Shown piece by piece: positions 50,151-61,083 of a stretch of DNA of 64,000 bases (position 1 is its first letter; each line of letters opens with the position of its first letter). This DNA is from Pseudomonas frederiksbergensis (GTDB lineage: Bacteria; Pseudomonadota; Gammaproteobacteria; Pseudomonadales; Pseudomonadaceae): assembly GCF_000802155.2 (NCBI RefSeq), contig NZ_JQGJ02000003.1, forward strand, positions 434,001-498,000, given 5' to 3'. A model generated the notes under the pieces. It saw only the letters and a program-made list of their open reading frames with translations, did no database searches and was not told the DNA's origin. Made by a program: the position numbers and the translations under genes.

Positions 50151-50192
50151 AAAAAAGACCCCGCTCAATCTGGTTGAGCGGGGTCTTTTTTT
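50151..50192. terminator. Terminator between argB and pyrE
   Basis: An 18-base stem AAAAAAGACCCCGCTCAA / TTGAGCGGGGTCTTTTTT with loop TCTGG; tail-to-tail position allows it to serve both genes. Confidence 0.93.
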
Positions 50193-50207
50193 ACACTTTT
50201 GCAGATG

Positions 50208-50245
50208 CTCTTGTGGCAAGGGAGCTTGCTCCCTCGCCACAAGAG
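50208..50245. repeat. REP singlet
   Basis: CTCTTGTGGCAAGGGAGC / GCTCCCTCGCCACAAGAG is a nearly perfect palindrome (one A/C mismatch), between argB's terminator and the pyrE 3' end. Confidence 0.85.
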
Positions 50246-50261
50246 CCAATCAGCGGTTTTC

Positions 50262-50906
50262 TCAGACGCCGAACTGTGCCCGATAAGCCTCTACCGCCGG
50301 CAGATGCTGCTTGAGCTGCGGATCGTCGGCCAAGAATTCCAGCACCTGGTTCAGCGACACAATGCTGATCACCGGAATGCCGAAGTCACGCTCCACTTCC
50401 TGGATCGCCGACAGCTCGCCGTTGCCGCGCTCCTGGCGGTTCAGGGCGATCAGCACACCGGCAGCCTTGGCGCCTTCCTGGGAAGCGATGATCTGCATCA
50501 CTTCGCGAATGGCGGTGCCCGCAGTGATCACGTCGTCGATGATCAATACTTCGCCGGTCAGCGGCGCGCCGACCAGGCTGCCGCCTTCGCCGTGGGCCTT
50601 GGCTTCCTTGCGGTTGAAGCACCAGGGCAGGTCGCGGCCGTGGTGTTCGGCCAGGGCGACAGCGGTGGTGGCGGCCAGCGGGATGCCTTTGTAGGCCGGG
50701 CCGAACAATACGTCGAACGAGATGCCGCTCTCGACGATGGCTGCGGCATAGAAACGGCCCAACTGCGCCAGGGCGGTTCCACTGTTGAACAAGCCCGCAT
50801 TGAAGAAGTACGGGCTGGTGCGCCCGGACTTGAGGGTGAATTCACCGAAGCGCAAAACGCCGCGATCGATGGCAAAGCGAATGAAATCGCGCTGATACGC
50901 CTGCAT
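50262..50906 (-). CDS. pyrE: Orotate phosphoribosyltransferase
   Basis: A 214-residue type I PRTase converting orotate to OMP. The N-terminus [29 protein letters not shown] is the family signature; the PRPP loop is [13 protein letters not shown] near residue 120 and the flexible catalytic loop is [13 protein letters not shown]. It is divergent from crc with 82 bases between, as in other pseudomonads. Confidence 0.97.
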   Translation of the reverse strand: MQAYQRDFIRFAIDRGVLRFGEFTLKSGRTSPYFFNAGLFNSGTALAQLGRFYAAAIVESGISFDVLFGPAYKGIPLAATTAVALAEHHGRDLPWCFNRKEAKAHGEGGSLVGAPLTGEVLIIDDVITAGTAIREVMQIIASQEGAKAAGVLIALNRQERGNGELSAIQEVERDFGIPVISIVSLNQVLEFLADDPQLKQHLPAVEAYRAQFGV

Positions 50907-50988
50907 GAAAAAAGCCTCAAATACCGCGGATTTAGCTAAATAGGTACACGGCGTGTATCATACACGCACGTGATTTTTGGGGCCATTT

Positions 50989-51768
50989 ATGCGGATCATC
51001 AGTGTGAACGTCAATGGTATTCAGGCTGCAGTCGAGCGTGGTTTGCTCAGTTGGCTGCAAGCACAGAATGCCGACGTCATCTGCCTGCAGGACACCCGCG
51101 CCTCCGCCTTTGAACTGGACGATGCAGCCTTCCAACTGGATGGTTACTTCCTTTATGCCTGCGATGCCGAAGTCCCCGCCCAAGGTGGCGTGGCTCTGTA
51201 CTCGCGGCTGCAACCGAAGGCTGTCATCAACGGTCTCGGTTTCGAGACGGCGGACCGCTACGGGCGCTACCTGCAAGCCGATTTCGACAAGGTCAGCATC
51301 GCGACCTTGCTGCTCCCTTCGGGGCAGAACGGCGATGAAGATTTGAATCAGAAATTCAAGTTGATGGACGACTTCGCCCGTTACCTTGATAAACAGCGGC
51401 GCAAACGTCGCGAGTACATTTATTGTGGCTCGCTGTACGTGGCGCAGCAGAAGCTGGATATCAAGAACTGGCGCGACAGCCAACAGTCTCCTGGCTTCCT
51501 GGCGCCGGAACGGGCCTGGATGGACGAGATCATTGGCAACATGGGTTATGTCGACGCCCTGCGTGAAGTCAGCCGTGAAGGCGACCAATACAGCTGGTGG
51601 CCAGACAACGAGCAGGCCGAGATGCTCAACCTCGGCTGGCGTTTCGACTACCAGTTGCTGACGCCCGGGTTGCGCCGCTTCGTACGCAGCGCCCGCCTGC
51701 CGCGCCAGCCACGGTTCTCGCAGCATGCGCCGCTGATCGTGGACTACGACTGGACGCTGACGATCTAA
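50989..51768 (+). CDS. crc: Catabolite repression control protein Crc
   Basis: A 259-residue protein of the exonuclease III/EEP fold (MRIISVNVNGIQAAVERGLLSWLQAQNADVICLQDTR, ending SQHAPLIVDYDW). Pseudomonas Crc has lost nuclease activity and works as a partner of Hfq in stabilising translational repression at A-rich targets for carbon control. Length and both ends agree. ATG 50989 is taken; an in-frame codon 12 bases earlier does not fit the standard N-terminus. Terminator at 51786. Confidence 0.97.
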   Translation: MRIISVNVNGIQAAVERGLLSWLQAQNADVICLQDTRASAFELDDAAFQLDGYFLYACDAEVPAQGGVALYSRLQPKAVINGLGFETADRYGRYLQADFDKVSIATLLLPSGQNGDEDLNQKFKLMDDFARYLDKQRRKRREYIYCGSLYVAQQKLDIKNWRDSQQSPGFLAPERAWMDEIIGNMGYVDALREVSREGDQYSWWPDNEQAEMLNLGWRFDYQLLTPGLRRFVRSARLPRQPRFSQHAPLIVDYDWTLTI

Positions 51769-51785
51769 GCGTCATTCGCACCCAT

Positions 51786-51814
51786 AAAAAAACCGACAGC
51801 AATGTCGGTTTTTT
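51786..51814. terminator. Terminator after crc
   Basis: Stem AAAAAACCGACA / TGTCGGTTTTTT around a GCAA tetraloop. A- and T-runs on both sides; the leftward DUF4870 gene also ends nearby. Confidence 0.9.
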
Positions 51815-51831
51815 ATGAGCGTTCATTCAAA

Positions 51832-51851
51832 TGTGGGAGCTGGCTCCCACA
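51832..51851. repeat. Short REP hairpin
   Basis: TGTGGGAGC-TG-GCTCCCACA is a perfect 9-base inverted repeat, between the crc terminator and the DUF4870 stop. Confidence 0.75.
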
Positions 51852-51872
51852 AGGGCAATGCACCATTGATCG

Positions 51873-52241
51873 TTATTTAACCAACCGCCAGGTAAACGGA
51901 TACCGATACGGCTGCCCTTCATTGGCTTTCACGCCACCAATGATGGTCAGCACCAGCGCACCGATGGCCACCAGGCCGAACAGGAAGAAGCCGATGACCA
52001 CAATCATCAGCAGCAGGCTGATCGCCGAGGCAATCGCCACGGTGATCTGGAAGTTCAGCGCTTCCTTGCCCTGGGCATCGATGAACGGGTCGGATTCACG
52101 CTTGAGTTGCCAGAGCACCAGCGGCCCGATCAGCGTGCCAAACGGAATCCAGATCCCCAACAAGGCGGACAGGTGACAAAACATTGCCCATTGCCGCGCT
52201 TCTTTGCTCGGTTGGGGCAACAGGACTTGCTCATCACTCAT
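51873..52241 (-). CDS. DUF4870 (Tic20-like) membrane protein
   Basis: A 122-residue inner-membrane protein. The N-terminal SKEARQWAMFCHLSALLGIWIPFGTLIGPLVLW holds helix 1; a KRESDPFIDAQGKEALNFQIT loop leads to helices 2 and 3 (AIASAISLLLMIVVIGFFLFG, and VAIGALVLTIIGGVKANEG). This is the DUF4870 family, of unknown function. It lies between crc and rph as in P. aeruginosa (PA5333). Thirty bases downstream of rph, same strand. Confidence 0.88.
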   Translation of the reverse strand: MSDEQVLLPQPSKEARQWAMFCHLSALLGIWIPFGTLIGPLVLWQLKRESDPFIDAQGKEALNFQITVAIASAISLLLMIVVIGFFLFGLVAIGALVLTIIGGVKANEGQPYRYPFTWRLVK

Positions 52242-52271
52242 GACATTCTCCTTGTCTGAAGCGCCTAACGA

Positions 52272-52994
<723 letters not shown>

Positions 52995-53260
52995 AGGGAA
53001 CACCTGTACAGGGGACGGAAAACTGCCGGACATTATAGAGCCGTGGGCCGCTAGAGGGCAGTTCTAAAAAACCGATGCGACAGGTGAGCACGCCCGAAGT
53101 CCCGACCGACGGGCTGCAGCGCTTTTGTAACCGGAGCTGTTTGGGCGCATGCGTCCCACTGCGCTACAATCCTGCGCCTTTGCTGTTCTTCAGCATCAAT
53201 CCACAGATCCCAGGCCCCACGAACCACGGTTGTGGCCGGCTTGCATAGCGAGGAATCCCC

Positions 53261-54124
53261 ATGGTGCACAGCATGACCGCCTTCGCCCGTGTCGAAAAGG
53301 CCGGCGCCCAAGGCACGCTGAGCTGGGAATTGCGCTCGGTCAATAGCCGCTACCTGGAGCCGCACCTGCGCCTGCCAGAGTCCTTCCGCGACCTCGAAGG
53401 CGGTGTGCGCGAAGCGCTGCGCCAGGGCCTGTCCCGGGGCAAACTGGAATGCACCCTGCGTTTTACCGAAGAAAGCAGCGGCAAGACGCTGCAAATCGAC
53501 CGCGAGCGCGCGGCACAACTGGTCGCCGCTGCCGAAACCGTCGCCAGCCTCATCAAGAATCCCGCCCCCCTGAACCCGCTGGAAGTCCTGGCCTGGCCAG
53601 GCGTCCTGGTAGGTGACGCCAGCGATCCACAGGCGCTGAACGCCGAGGCGCTGGCGCTGTTCAACCAAGGCCTGAAAGAACTCAAGGCCGGTCGCGAACG
53701 CGAAGGCGCGGAGCTGGCTCGGCTGATCAACGAGCGCCTGACGTCCATTGAAGAGGACGTCACCACACTGCGCGAACTGGTCCCGCAGATGCTCGCCACC
53801 CAGCGCCAGAAAGTCCTCGACCGCTTCGCCGACATGAAGGCCGAGCTGGACCCGCAGCGCCTCGAACAGGAAATGGTCATGCTCGCGCAAAAGAGCGACG
53901 TGGCCGAAGAACTCGATCGCCTGAGCACCCACATCATCGAAGTCCGCCGGGTGCTCAACTCCGGCGGCGCGGCCGGTCGCCGCCTCGACTTCCTGATGCA
54001 GGAGCTCAACCGCGAAGCCAATACACTGGGCTCCAAAGCCTTCGACCCGCGCAGCACGCAGGCGGCGGTCAACCTCAAGGTGTTGATCGAGCAAATGCGC
54101 GAACAAGTGCAGAACATTGAGTAA
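53261..54124 (+). CDS. yicC: YicC endoribonuclease family protein
   Basis: A 287-residue YicC protein. The N-terminus MVHSMTAFARVEKAGAQGTLSWELRSVNSRYLEPHLRLPE and the C-terminal GRRLDFLMQELNREANTLGSKAFD are strict signatures. E. coli YicC has been shown to be an RNase that affects RyhB. It starts at ATG 53261; ATG 53273 is a second option. 12 bases before gmk in a co-directional pair, the conserved gammaproteobacterial order. Confidence 0.94.
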   Translation: MVHSMTAFARVEKAGAQGTLSWELRSVNSRYLEPHLRLPESFRDLEGGVREALRQGLSRGKLECTLRFTEESSGKTLQIDRERAAQLVAAAETVASLIKNPAPLNPLEVLAWPGVLVGDASDPQALNAEALALFNQGLKELKAGREREGAELARLINERLTSIEEDVTTLRELVPQMLATQRQKVLDRFADMKAELDPQRLEQEMVMLAQKSDVAEELDRLSTHIIEVRRVLNSGGAAGRRLDFLMQELNREANTLGSKAFDPRSTQAAVNLKVLIEQMREQVQNIE

Positions 54125-54130
54125 GGCTAA

Positions 54131-54757
<627 letters not shown>

Positions 54758-54824
54758 ACAGCCCTTCCCAAAACCGCTGCGACGGCTTTACATTGGTACT
54801 CGCAGCGCGCCGAGGGGTTTGGTT

Positions 54825-54861
54825 AAAAAATCAGCGCTTCCCTAAACGCTGGTGTTTTTTT
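54825..54861 (+). terminator. Probable terminator between gmk and rpoZ
   Basis: AAAAAATCAGCG and CGCTGGTGTTTTTTT enclose a ten-base loop: a five-base GC stem (CAGCG/CGCTG) extended by A-T pairs and a T7 run. A modest stem, but the T-run is good. Confidence 0.6.
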
Positions 54862-54924
54862 AAACTGTCGAGTCCGCTCGCCCAACCGGGCAGCGCGCAT
54901 ATTGCATTCGCTCCGAGGAATACC

Positions 54925-55188
54925 ATGGCCCGCGTAACCGTTGAAGACTGCCTAGAACACGTGGAAAACCGCTTTGAGCTGGTCATGCTCTCTACCAAGC
55001 GTGCCCGTCAACTGGCCACCGGCGGCAAAGAGCCATTGGTCCAGTGGGAAAACGACAAGCCTACCGTGGTAGCGCTGCGTGAAATCGCCGAAGGCCTGAT
55101 GAGCTACGAGTTCATCGCCAACGCTGAAATCGTTGAAGACGAACCGCTGTTCGCAGCGTTCGAGGACGAGTCCAACGAGGCGGTCTAA
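54925..55188 (+). CDS. rpoZ: RNA polymerase omega subunit
   Basis: An 87-residue omega subunit: [47 protein letters not shown], and a long acidic tail ([17 protein letters not shown]). It binds beta-prime and forms ppGpp site 1 with it. ATG 54925 with GAGGAA is used in place of a longer open frame. 60 bases before spoT, the usual arrangement. Confidence 0.97.
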   Translation: MARVTVEDCLEHVENRFELVMLSTKRARQLATGGKEPLVQWENDKPTVVALREIAEGLMSYEFIANAEIVEDEPLFAAFEDESNEAV

Positions 55189-55248
55189 GCCTATGCCTGG
55201 TCGACGTAGCACGGCGCGGGGTCACAGCAGACGGCAGGAGTCATCATC

Positions 55249-57354
55249 ATGCCGAGCATAGACGCCCTCGCCGATCGCTTATCGGCCTACCTCGGCACGG
55301 ACCAGGTCAACCTGGTCCGCCGAGCCTATTTCTACGCCGAACAAGCCCACGACGGCCAGCGCCGCCGCAGCGGCGAGGCGTACGTCACGCACCCGCTTGC
55401 GGTGGCGAATATTCTTGCCGACATGCACATGGACCATCAGAGCCTGATGGCGGCCATGCTGCACGACGTGATCGAAGACACCGGCATCGCCAAGGAAGCG
55501 CTGCAAGCGCAGTTTGGCGAAACCGTGGCCGAACTGGTCGACGGGGTCAGCAAGTTGACCCAGATGAACTTCGAGACCAAGGCCGAGGCCCAGGCCGAGA
55601 ACTTCCAGAAAATGGCCATGGCCATGGCCCGCGACATCCGCGTGATCCTGGTCAAGCTCGCCGACCGTTTGCACAACATGCGCACCCTGGAAGTGCTGTC
55701 TGGCGAAAAACGCCGGCGCATCGCCAAGGAAACCCTGGAAATCTACGCACCCATCGCCAACCGCCTGGGCATGCATGCGATCCGCATCGAGTTCGAGGAC
55801 CTGGGCTTCAAGGCGATGCACCCGATGCGTTCGGCGCGCATCAACCAGGCCGTCAAGCGCGCCCGGGGCAACCGCAAGGAAATCGTCAACAAAATCGAAG
55901 AGTCCCTGAGCCATTGCCTGGCGATCGACGGCATCGAAGGCGAAGTCAGCGGGCGACAGAAGCACCTCTACGGCATCTACAAGAAAATGCGCGGCAAGCG
56001 CCGGGCCTTCAACGAGATCATGGACGTCTACGCGTTCCGGATCATCGTCGACAAGGTCGATACCTGCTACCGCGTGCTGGGGGCTGTACATAATTTGTAC
56101 AAACCGTTGCCAGGGCGCTTCAAGGACTACATCGCGATCCCCAAGGCCAACGGCTACCAGTCGCTGCACACCACGCTGTTCGGCATGCACGGCGTACCGA
56201 TCGAGATCCAGATCCGCACCCGCGAAATGGAAGAGATGGCCAACAACGGCATCGCTGCCCATTGGCTGTACAAATCCAGCGGCGACGAACAACCCAAGAG
56301 CACCCACGCCCGCGCGCGGCAGTGGGTCAAGGGTGTGCTGGAAATGCAGCAGAGGGCTGGCAATTCCCTGGAGTTCATCGAGAGCGTGAAGATCGACCTG
56401 TTCCCGGACGAGGTCTATGTCTTCACGCCCAAGGGCCGGATCATGGAGCTGCCCAAAGGCTCCACGGCCGTGGACTTTGCCTATGCCGTGCACACCGACG
56501 TCGGCAACAGCTGCATCGCCTGCCGCATCAATCGCCGCCTGGCACCGTTGTCCGAGCCATTGCAAAGTGGCTCCACGGTGGAAATCGTCAGCGCCCCCGG
56601 CGCGCGACCCAACCCGGCGTGGCTCAACTTCGTGGTCACCGGCAAGGCCCGCACGCATATCCGTCACGCACTGAAGCTGCAGCGCCGCTCCGAATCCATC
56701 AGCCTGGGCGAACGCCTGCTGAACAAGGTGCTAAACGGTTTCGACAGTTCGCTGGACAAGATCCCGACGGAACGCGTGCAGGTCATGCTCAACGAATACC
56801 GTCTCGAATTGATCGAAGACCTGCTCGAAGACATTGGCCTGGGCAATCGCATGGCCTACGTCGTCGCCCGCCGCCTGCTTGGCGAAGGCGAACAGCTGCC
56901 AAGCCCTGAGGGCCCACTGGCGATTCGCGGCACCGAAGGCCTGGTGCTCAGCTATGCCAAGTGCTGCACACCGATCCCGGGCGACCCGATTGTCGGCCAC
57001 CTGTCCGCCGGCAAGGGGATGGTGGTGCACCTGGACAACTGCCGCAACATCAGCGAAATCCGCCACAACCCGGAAAAATGCATCCAGCTTTCGTGGGCCA
57101 AGGATGTCACCGGCGAATTCAACGTCGAACTGCGCGTCGAGCTGGAGCACCAGCGCGGCCTGATTGCCCTGCTGGCCAGCAGCGTCAACGCCGCCGACGG
57201 CAACATCGAGAAAATCAGCATGGACGAACGCGACGGTCGTATCAGCGTCGTCCAACTGGTGGTCAGCGTGCACGACCGTGTGCACCTGGCCCGCGTGATC
57301 AAGAAACTGCGCGCCCTGACAGGGGTCATCCGCATCACCCGGATGCGCGCATAG
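55249..57354 (+). CDS. spoT: Bifunctional (p)ppGpp synthetase/hydrolase SpoT
   Basis: A 701-residue RSH enzyme. The HD hydrolase domain (about 20-180) is intact with HPLAVANIL, HDVIEDTG and KLADRLHNMRTL, so hydrolase is active; the synthetase domain (about 220-350) has DVYAFRIIVD and KANGYQSLHTTLFG; TGS (about 385-445; VYVFTPKGRIMELPKGSTAVDFAYAVHTDVG) and a C-terminal ACT domain (VELEHQRGLIALLASSV) follow. The intact HD box separates it from RelA. It sets ppGpp levels in starvation. Confidence 0.97.
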   Translation: MPSIDALADRLSAYLGTDQVNLVRRAYFYAEQAHDGQRRRSGEAYVTHPLAVANILADMHMDHQSLMAAMLHDVIEDTGIAKEALQAQFGETVAELVDGVSKLTQMNFETKAEAQAENFQKMAMAMARDIRVILVKLADRLHNMRTLEVLSGEKRRRIAKETLEIYAPIANRLGMHAIRIEFEDLGFKAMHPMRSARINQAVKRARGNRKEIVNKIEESLSHCLAIDGIEGEVSGRQKHLYGIYKKMRGKRRAFNEIMDVYAFRIIVDKVDTCYRVLGAVHNLYKPLPGRFKDYIAIPKANGYQSLHTTLFGMHGVPIEIQIRTREMEEMANNGIAAHWLYKSSGDEQPKSTHARARQWVKGVLEMQQRAGNSLEFIESVKIDLFPDEVYVFTPKGRIMELPKGSTAVDFAYAVHTDVGNSCIACRINRRLAPLSEPLQSGSTVEIVSAPGARPNPAWLNFVVTGKARTHIRHALKLQRRSESISLGERLLNKVLNGFDSSLDKIPTERVQVMLNEYRLELIEDLLEDIGLGNRMAYVVARRLLGEGEQLPSPEGPLAIRGTEGLVLSYAKCCTPIPGDPIVGHLSAGKGMVVHLDNCRNISEIRHNPEKCIQLSWAKDVTGEFNVELRVELEHQRGLIALLASSVNAADGNIEKISMDERDGRISVVQLVVSVHDRVHLARVIKKLRALTGVIRITRMRA

Positions 57355-57387
57355 CGCCTCACCCGCCCACATTACAAGGAGTCATGA

Positions 57388-57768
57388 ATGACCAAGACCG
57401 TAATCTCCAGCGACAAGGCCCCGGCCGCCATCGGCACTTACTCCCAGGCGATCAAGGCGGGTAATACCGTGTACATGTCCGGCCAGATCCCGCTGGACCC
57501 GAAAACCATGGAGCTGGTCGAGGGCTTCGAAGCCCAGACCGTGCAAGTTTTCGAGAACTTGAAGGCCGTGGCCGAGGCTGCCGGCGGCTCATTCAAGGAC
57601 ATCGTCAAGCTCAACATCTTCCTCACCGACCTGAGCCACTTCGCCAAGGTCAACGAGATCATGGGCAAGTATTTCGACCAGCCTTACCCTGCCCGCGCCG
57701 CCATTGGCGTGGCCGCCTTGCCAAAAGGCGCCCAGGTCGAGATGGACGCTATCCTGGTCATCGAATAA
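57388..57768 (+). CDS. ridA: RidA reactive intermediate/imine deaminase
   Basis: A 126-residue housekeeping RidA of the archetypal subgroup: [32 protein letters not shown] at the start, catalytic R103 in [23 protein letters not shown]. It hydrolyses 2-aminoacrylate made by PLP enzymes such as threonine dehydratase. 33 bases after spoT in the same direction. The second family member in this window, at 26907, is more divergent. Confidence 0.95.
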   Translation: MTKTVISSDKAPAAIGTYSQAIKAGNTVYMSGQIPLDPKTMELVEGFEAQTVQVFENLKAVAEAAGGSFKDIVKLNIFLTDLSHFAKVNEIMGKYFDQPYPARAAIGVAALPKGAQVEMDAILVIE

Positions 57769-57823
57769 ACAACCCGGCGCAGCCTCACCCGTTGCGCCGT
57801 TTTCGTTCTGAAAGGATTCCTTC

Positions 57824-58564
57824 ATGCGCAAAGCGCTTGCCTTCTCGCTGCTTGCCCTCCTCCTGAGCGGCTGCGCCAGCAACCCTGCCGACCGTGACAT
57901 CAGCGGCACCTGGATCAACCAGGCCGCCATCGACGCTGCCGCCAAGGGCGGCCCGCTTCGCGAAGCACTGCAGGCCTACGGGCCAAACCTGGAATGGGAC
58001 GTCAACACCCGGGCCGGCCAGGCGCGCTACACCAATGGCTTTGAAAACGTTGAAGGCAAGTTGCTGGGCGAAGAAGACGGCGCCTGGAAAGTCAACTTCT
58101 ACGGCAGCTCCGCCAGCGAACTCAAGCGCGACGGCGACCAGTTGAGCCAGACCGCTACCGAGAACGAACCACAGCAGGTGTTCGACCGTGCGCAAGTACA
58201 GGTACCGGAAGGCGCACCGATTGGCGCCAGTTTCGAACGAGCCCTGTATTCGGCTTATCTCGGCGGCACCTGGAACATTGCCGAAGGTCCCGGCCAGGGT
58301 GCCACCGTGCAATTCCAGCCTGATGGCCAGGTCAGCGGCTTGCCGGGCGCCGATCGCTACGCCTTGTGCCTGGCTGGCGGCTGCGCCTCCATGAGCAATG
58401 GCAACGACAATATCTGGCTACAGCAGAACGGCCTGGGCAACACCTGGATCTTTGCCCGCGACGGCAAGAAGCTGGAAATCTTCGAGACCGTCAACGCGTC
58501 TCTCGCCGATGAAATTCCATCGTTCACGCCGGGCGCTCGCAAGTGGGTGCTTGAAAAACAATAG
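57824..58564 (+). CDS. Hypothetical lipoprotein
   Basis: A 246-residue lipoprotein with lipobox LLLSGC ending at Cys17. Two related beta-rich halves are visible: about residues 25-120 (SGTWINQAAIDAAAKGGPL) and about 145-245 (GGTWNIAEGPGQGATVQFQPDGQVSGLPGADRYALCLAGGC), each opening with a GTW motif. A Cys pair near 185 and 190 may form a disulfide. No function could be recognised. A similar protein follows spoT-ridA in other pseudomonads. Residue 18 is Ala, not Asp, so outer-membrane sorting is expected. Confidence 0.75.
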   Translation: MRKALAFSLLALLLSGCASNPADRDISGTWINQAAIDAAAKGGPLREALQAYGPNLEWDVNTRAGQARYTNGFENVEGKLLGEEDGAWKVNFYGSSASELKRDGDQLSQTATENEPQQVFDRAQVQVPEGAPIGASFERALYSAYLGGTWNIAEGPGQGATVQFQPDGQVSGLPGADRYALCLAGGCASMSNGNDNIWLQQNGLGNTWIFARDGKKLEIFETVNASLADEIPSFTPGARKWVLEKQ

Positions 58565-58582
58565 GAGCCCCGACGGGTCCCC

Positions 58583-58608
58583 CTGTGGGAGCTTGCTCGC
58601 TCCCACAG
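58583..58608. repeat. REP hairpin
   Basis: CTGTGGGAGC-TTGCTC-GCTCCCACAG is a perfect ten-base inverted repeat between two tail-to-tail genes. Confidence 0.8.
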
Positions 58609-58630
58609 TTTGTTTTGAGGTGACTGTAAA

Positions 58631-59488
58631 TCAGCAGCGCCCTTCCAGAATCGCCGCATACCCCTCGCGAAAACTCGGATAACGCGGCACCCAGCCCAAC
58701 GCCTTCGCCCGGGCATTGCTGCAGCGCTTGCTGCCGGCGCGGCGCACGCTGGCGTCTTCGGCCCATTCGGTGACGCCCATATAATCGCGCAACCAGCCCA
58801 CCACCTCGGCCAGCGGCGCGGGGGCATCGTCGACACCGATGTAGCAGTCTTCCAGCGTCCGGCCCTGATGATCAGCTTTCAGCAGGTACGCCAGCAGGCC
58901 GGCGGCATCGTCGGCGTGGATGCGATTGGCGTACAGCGGTGGATCGATCACCACGCGATAGCCTTGGCGTACCTGGCTCAGCAGCCATTCCCGGCCCGGT
59001 CCATAGATGCCGGTCAGGCGCACACGACTGGCCGGGATGCCGCTGTCGAGCGCCAATTGCTCGGCCTCCAGCATCACCTGTCCGGAATAACCGCCCGCCT
59101 CGGTAGACGAGCTTTCATCGACCCATTCGCCTTTCTGCTGCCCGTACACACTGCTGCTGGACACGAAAAGCAATCGCCTGGGCCGCTGGCCATGCTGTTC
59201 CAGCCAGCCCAACACATGCCGTAACCCTTCGACATAAGCCGTGCGATAGCCCGCCTCGTCATGATCGGTGGCGGCGGCGCTATAAACTACATAATCCAAG
59301 GGGCCCGTGGGCCAATCAGCGGGGCATTGCTCGCTGAACAAGTCTCCTGCGACGCCGACAACCCCCGCCGGCAGGTTCGAAACCGTACGCCGCAAGCCAT
59401 GGACGCGCCAATGCTCGGCCACCAGTTGGCTGGCCAGGCGACCACCAATATCACCGCAGCCGGCGATCAAAACAGAAGGCGCGGACAT
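58631..59488 (-). CDS. NAD-dependent epimerase/dehydratase (extended SDR) family protein
   Basis: A 285-residue Rossmann protein. The cofactor loop is AGCGDIGGRLASQL (GxGxxGG type); SSSSVYGQQKGEW holds the Ser/Tyr of the SDR site (YxxxK is reduced to YGQQK), and PASRVRLTGIYGPGREWLL is typical for the YeeZ/NAD(P)-binding subgroup. Substrate unknown. Two ATGs follow AGGAG; the second (59488) has better spacing. Confidence 0.83.
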   Translation of the reverse strand: MSAPSVLIAGCGDIGGRLASQLVAEHWRVHGLRRTVSNLPAGVVGVAGDLFSEQCPADWPTGPLDYVVYSAAATDHDEAGYRTAYVEGLRHVLGWLEQHGQRPRRLLFVSSSSVYGQQKGEWVDESSSTEAGGYSGQVMLEAEQLALDSGIPASRVRLTGIYGPGREWLLSQVRQGYRVVIDPPLYANRIHADDAAGLLAYLLKADHQGRTLEDCYIGVDDAPAPLAEVVGWLRDYMGVTEWAEDASVRRAGSKRCSNARAKALGWVPRYPSFREGYAAILEGRC

Positions 59489-59676
59489 CATGAACTCCTC
59501 TGGAAAAGCCGCAGACTAGCCCTCGAGAGGGACGAGCGGCTAGCCATACGCGAAAAAAAGTTACTGTATTACTTTTGTTAACAAGAATTACTTGCAATAA
59601 TGCTCGCCACTTTTGTTCTCGGCCTCACGAGGCCTGGAAGAACATCAACCTTCTTTAATTCTCAGGTCCGGCCAGC

Positions 59677-60648
59677 ATGACACGCTCTCTCTCTTCCGCT
59701 TCGCCAACCAACCGACCTCGCGCCTGGAGCGCAGTGGCAGCCTTGTTGCTCAGCCTGATGCTGGCGCCAAGCGCCGCCTTCGCTGATGCCCAGGCGCCCG
59801 CCACGACACCGGCCACCACGCCTACGGCCGCCCAGGCACCCGCCGACCCGGCCGCCCCCGTTGCGACGCCCGTGGCCACCGATCCGGCCCAGGCCGTCGA
59901 GGCCGACACTCCCCAAGTGCTCGAAGCGGACAATACCCTGGGCATGGCCCACGACCTGTCGCCCTGGGGCATGTACAAGAACGCCGACGTGGTCGTCAAA
60001 GCCGTGATGATCGGCCTGGCCATCGCCTCGATCATCACTTGGACCATCTGGATCGCCAAGGGCTTCGAACTGCTGGGCGCCAAGCGCCGCCTGCGGGGTG
60101 AAATCGCCGCGCTGAAAAAAGCCGCCACGCTCAAGGAAGCCAGCACCACCGCCGGCAAGGAAGGCACCCTCGCCAACCTGCTGGTGCATGACGCCCTCGA
60201 AGAGATGCGCCTGTCGGCCAACAGCCGCGAGAAGGAAGGCATCAAGGAGCGCGTCAGCTTCCGCCTCGAGCGCCTGGTCGCGGCCTGCGGTCGCAACATG
60301 AGCAGCGGCACCGGCGTGCTCGCTACCATCGGCTCCACCGCGCCGTTCGTCGGCCTGTTCGGTACCGTGTGGGGGATCATGAACAGCTTCATCGGCATCG
60401 CCAAGACCCAGACCACCAACCTCGCCGTCGTCGCCCCCGGCATCGCCGAAGCCTTGCTGGCGACCGCACTGGGGCTGGTTGCGGCCATCCCGGCGGTGGT
60501 CATCTACAACGTCTTCGCCCGCTCCATTGCCGGCTACAAGGCCCAGGTTTCCGATGCTTCGGCCGAAGTCCTGCTGCTGGTCAGCCGCGATCTCGATCAC
60601 CTGCCGCCCGAGCGTGGCTCGCAACCGCACATGGTGAAAGTGGGGTAA
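59677..60648 (+). CDS. exbB: TonB-system energiser ExbB
   Basis: A 323-residue ExbB of the long Pseudomonas type. A signal-like N-terminus ends AAFADA, a 60-residue Ala/Pro/Thr-rich periplasmic linker follows, then helix 1 (VVVKAVMIGLAIASIITWTIWI), a cytosolic domain, and helices 2-3 (GVLATIGSTAPFVGLFGTVWGIMNSF; ALLATALGLVAAIPAVVIYN). Forms the proton channel with ExbD. First gene of exbB-exbD-tonB. The 188-base upstream region is A/T-rich, but a clear Fur box was not seen. Confidence 0.95.
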   Translation: MTRSLSSASPTNRPRAWSAVAALLLSLMLAPSAAFADAQAPATTPATTPTAAQAPADPAAPVATPVATDPAQAVEADTPQVLEADNTLGMAHDLSPWGMYKNADVVVKAVMIGLAIASIITWTIWIAKGFELLGAKRRLRGEIAALKKAATLKEASTTAGKEGTLANLLVHDALEEMRLSANSREKEGIKERVSFRLERLVAACGRNMSSGTGVLATIGSTAPFVGLFGTVWGIMNSFIGIAKTQTTNLAVVAPGIAEALLATALGLVAAIPAVVIYNVFARSIAGYKAQVSDASAEVLLLVSRDLDHLPPERGSQPHMVKVG

Positions 60649-60654
60649 TCGGCC

Positions 60655-61083
60655 ATGGGCCTGCATTTGAAAGAAGGCGCAGACGACGATCTGGCCGAGA
60701 ACCACGAAATCAACGTCACGCCATTCATCGACGTGATGCTGGTGTTGCTGATCATCTTCATGGTGGCCGCCCCGCTCGCCACCGTGGACATCAAGGTTGA
60801 CCTTCCGGCATCGACGGCCAAGCCATCGCCACGGCCGGAGAAACCGGTGTTCCTGAGCGTCAAGGCCGACCAGCGCCTGTTCCTGGGCGAAGAGGAAATC
60901 AAGGTCGAGAGCCTCGGCCCGACCCTGGACGCCAAGACCCAGGGCAAGAAAGACACAACGATCTTCTTCCAGGCCGACAAAGGCGTGGACTACGGCGACC
61001 TGATGAGCGTGATGGACGCCCTGCGCGGCGCCGGTTACCTGAAGGTCGGCCTGGTCGGACTCGAGACGGCGCCGAAGAAATGA
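60655..61083 (+). CDS. exbD: TonB-system energiser ExbD
   Basis: A 142-residue ExbD: cytosolic N-terminus ending EINVTPFIDVMLVLLIIFMVAAPLA with the essential membrane Asp (FID), then the periplasmic domain (VDLPASTAKPSPRPEKPVFLSV, DLMSVMDALRGAGYLKVGLVGLE). Six bases after exbB; the last codons overlap tonB by 4 bases (ATGA). Confidence 0.97.
   Translation: MGLHLKEGADDDLAENHEINVTPFIDVMLVLLIIFMVAAPLATVDIKVDLPASTAKPSPRPEKPVFLSVKADQRLFLGEEEIKVESLGPTLDAKTQGKKDTTIFFQADKGVDYGDLMSVMDALRGAGYLKVGLVGLETAPKK

Noticed and set aside
59490..59676. Possible Fur box before exbB
   Set aside because: The A/T-rich stretch (ACAAGAATTACTTGCAATAA) was compared with GATAATGATAATCATTATC; too few positions match. 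Iron control is likely from known biology but is not shown here.
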